Of a stretch of DNA of 5,226 bases, positions 4,038 through 5,226 are shown one piece after another (positions within the stretch are counted from its first letter, which is position 1; each line of letters begins with the position of its first letter). The translations under genes and the position numbers were made by a program. The notes under the pieces were generated by a model that was given only the letters and a program-made list of their open reading frames with translations, did no database searches and was not told where the DNA came from. The stretch is taken from assembly GCA_034436295.1 (NCBI GenBank), contig DAOTVT010000059.1, positions 1 through 5,226 on the forward strand, read 5' to 3'. Source of the DNA: DTLA01 sp034436295 (lineage in GTDB: Bacteria; Chloroflexota; Anaerolineae; DTLA01).

Positions 4038-5066
4038 ATGAGAGTATTGCTAACAGGCGCGTTTGGGAACATCGGCGTCAGCGCGCTGGAGAAACTGGTG
4101 GCCCAGGGGCACCAGGTAACGTGTTTTGACGTCAAGACCAAGGCGAACCAGAAGGTCGCCCGCCGATTCAAGGGGCGCGTGGAGGTCATCTGGGGGGACT
4201 TGCGGCGGCCGGAGGATGTGGAGGCTGCGGTGCGCGACCAGGACGTGGTGGTGCATCTGGCGTTCGTCATCCCGAAACTGTCGGCCACGGGCGTGAGTTG
4301 CGAGGACCGTCCCGACTGGGCGTGGGAGATCAACGTGGGCGGGACGCGGAACTTGATTGCGGCGATGAAGGCGCAGCCCAAGCCGCCGCGTCTCATCTTC
4401 TCCTCTTCGCTCCATGTGTACGGACTCACGCAGCACAAGCGCCCGCCGCGGAAGGTGTCGGACCCCACGCAGGGTACCGATCACTACACCCGCCACAAGA
4501 TAGAGTGCGAGCAGATGATCCGCCGCTCGGGGCTGAAGTGGAGCATCCTTCGGTTCGGGGCTGCGCTGCCGCTGTCGCTGCGGCCAGACCCTGGGATGTT
4601 TGACGTGCCACTGGACAATCGCATGGAGTTCGTCCACACCCGCGATGTGGGCCTGGCCATCGCCAACGCCGTGAGTTCGGACAAGGTGTGGGGCAAAACG
4701 CTGCACATCGGCGGCGGCCCGCGCTGCCAGTTCTACTTCCGCGAGATGGCCACGCGGCTGCTGGAAGCGATGGGTATCGGGATGCTTCCCGACGAGGCAT
4801 TTGCCAAACAGCCCTTCGCCACCGACTGGCTGGACACCACGGAGAGCCAGAAGATTCTGCAGTACCAGCGTTACGACTTCGGCGACTACGTGCAGGAAAT
4901 CACGGCCCTCCTTGGGTTCCGACGTTACCTTATCCGCATGTTTCGGCCGTTTGTGCGCCTGTACCTGCTGAGCCAGTCGCCCTACATGCCGCGGAAGGGA
5001 TGGGGGTGGCTTGCGAAGTTGGGCGCGAAGCCGAGGGAGCCGAAGACCGCCGAGGGCGGCGCGTAG
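4038..5066 (+). CDS. NAD(P)-dependent epimerase/dehydratase (extended SDR)
   Basis: A 342-residue extended short-chain dehydrogenase/reductase. The Rossmann nucleotide-binding motif TGAFGNIG is at 6-13; D31 ends the second strand, favouring NAD over NADP. GDL (53-55) contacts adenine, HLAF is at 73-76 and INVGGT at 98-103. The active site has SSS (122-124) before HVYG and Y150-x-x-x-K154 (YTRHK). LRFGAALP and FVHTRDVG (198-205) are typical of the epimerase/dehydratase branch acting on nucleotide sugars, sterol-like or other hydroxy/keto substrates; the substrate is not readable. The C-terminal tail (295-342) is unusual, with an arginine/aromatic-rich amphipathic stretch (FRRYLIRMFRPFVRLYLL) and a basic end, which could lie against a membrane. 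The start is supported by GAGGTG (4025-4030) 7 bp before the ATG. It follows the tetR gene by 16 bp and is the only visible candidate target in that operon. Confidence 0.92.
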   Translation: MRVLLTGAFGNIGVSALEKLVAQGHQVTCFDVKTKANQKVARRFKGRVEVIWGDLRRPEDVEAAVRDQDVVVHLAFVIPKLSATGVSCEDRPDWAWEINVGGTRNLIAAMKAQPKPPRLIFSSSLHVYGLTQHKRPPRKVSDPTQGTDHYTRHKIECEQMIRRSGLKWSILRFGAALPLSLRPDPGMFDVPLDNRMEFVHTRDVGLAIANAVSSDKVWGKTLHIGGGPRCQFYFREMATRLLEAMGIGMLPDEAFAKQPFATDWLDTTESQKILQYQRYDFGDYVQEITALLGFRRYLIRMFRPFVRLYLLSQSPYMPRKGWGWLAKLGAKPREPKTAEGGA

Positions 5067-5080
5067 GAGGCGGGCTTCGG

Positions 5081-5113
5081 CCCTCACCCTGGCCCTCTCC
5101 CGCTTTCAAGGGT
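5081..5113 (+). repeat. Partial CCTCACCC-family hairpin repeat
   Basis: CCCTCACCCTGGCCCTCTCC (5081-5100) then CGCTTTCAAGGGT. The left arm matches the consensus of the dispersed hairpin family also seen at 2876-2940 and 3287-3328, but the expected GGGAGAGGG...GGGTGAGGG right arm is absent beyond a short GGG. It is a half copy 14 bp after the stop of the dehydrogenase gene. Confidence 0.6.
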
Positions 5114-5122
5114 AGGTTTTTT
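5095..5122 (+). terminator. Possible intrinsic terminator of the tetR-SDR operon
   Basis: CCC (5099-5101) can pair with GGG (5110-5112) around the loop GCTTTCAA, and outer bases (C5097-G5115, T5098-A5114 with a bulge, C5095-G5116) extend the stem weakly. Six T residues follow at once (5117-5122). The T-tract and position 29-56 bp after the stop codon fit a terminator, but the stem is short and bulged. It seems built from the remains of the repeat. Confidence 0.4.
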
Positions 5123-5225
5123 GCATCGGGGGCGGGGGCGCGAGGGGCCAACGTCCTTCGGGAGGACCAGGCCACGGTTCGGGTACCAGTTGTCGCGGCA
5201 GGGGTGGCGGGTAGATCTTGCTCAG
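5106..5225 (-). other. Possible C-terminal end of a minus-strand gene
   Basis: One minus-strand frame runs from the window edge to a TGA at 5106-5108, giving about 39 residues beginning LSKIYPPPLPRQLVPEPW and ending MQKTYP. It is very proline-rich. A second minus-strand frame is also open for most of the same stretch, so the reading frame is not decided. If real, its gene would converge on the dehydrogenase, and the T-tract at 5117-5122 would lie inside it as lysine codons. I recognise no domain. Confidence 0.2.
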
Positions 5226-5226
5226 T

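Noticed and set aside
4050..5087. Long antisense frame (345 codons) opposite the dehydrogenase gene
   Set aside because: It mirrors the coding frame in GC-rich DNA, its product is H/R/P-rich without domains, and the sense strand has a full SDR motif set and ribosome site.

Overview
The window is a GC-rich bacterial segment with five complete protein-coding genes and about 700 bp of repeat-rich intergenic DNA. No rRNA, tRNA, transposase or CRISPR array is visible. Good Shine-Dalgarno sites, a sigma70-type promoter and a TetR regulator show it is bacterial. The intergenic repeats (motifs such as CGAATCCACGCGAA, hairpins with CCTCACCC/GGGTGAGG ends, and a TTCACCACCGAGAACGCC-like element) recall those that crowd intergenic regions of Chloroflexota (Anaerolineae) and some other environmental phyla. 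Chloroflexota is therefore my best guess, but no phylogenetic marker gene is present to prove it.

Left part (1-1845, plus strand): a probable two-gene operon. The first gene (96-974) encodes a soluble protein that looks like two tandem arrestin-type beta-sandwich domains. The second (994-1845) starts 19 bp later behind a strong Shine-Dalgarno site and encodes an uncharacterised protein: a soluble N-terminal domain, a Q/A/E-rich linker and a C-terminal membrane region of about four or five helices. Their close spacing suggests a joint role at the membrane, but the function is unknown.

Middle (1855-2700, minus strand): a convergent gene for a TIM-barrel sugar phosphate isomerase/epimerase-like protein with a full set of candidate metal ligands, a GTG start, a good Shine-Dalgarno site and a likely promoter. 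Only 9 bp separate it from the membrane-protein gene, and no terminator is visible between them.

Intergenic block (2701-3412): contains at least four families of short repeats, including a near-perfect 81-bp duplication (2956-3036 and 3115-3195), hairpin elements and inverted copies. Open frames through this block are translations of repeats, not genes.

Right part (3352-5066, plus strand): a consensus-like promoter (TTGACA, 17 bp, TAAAAT) followed at once by an imperfect 22-bp palindrome that looks like a TetR operator. Next come a TetR-family regulator (3413-4021) and, 16 bp on, an extended short-chain dehydrogenase/epimerase (4038-5066). This layout predicts an autoregulated two-gene operon in which the TetR protein controls the oxidoreductase in response to an unknown ligand. 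The right edge (5067-5226) holds another partial copy of the CCTCACCC-type repeat, a possible terminator with a T-tract, and possibly the end of a minus-strand gene.
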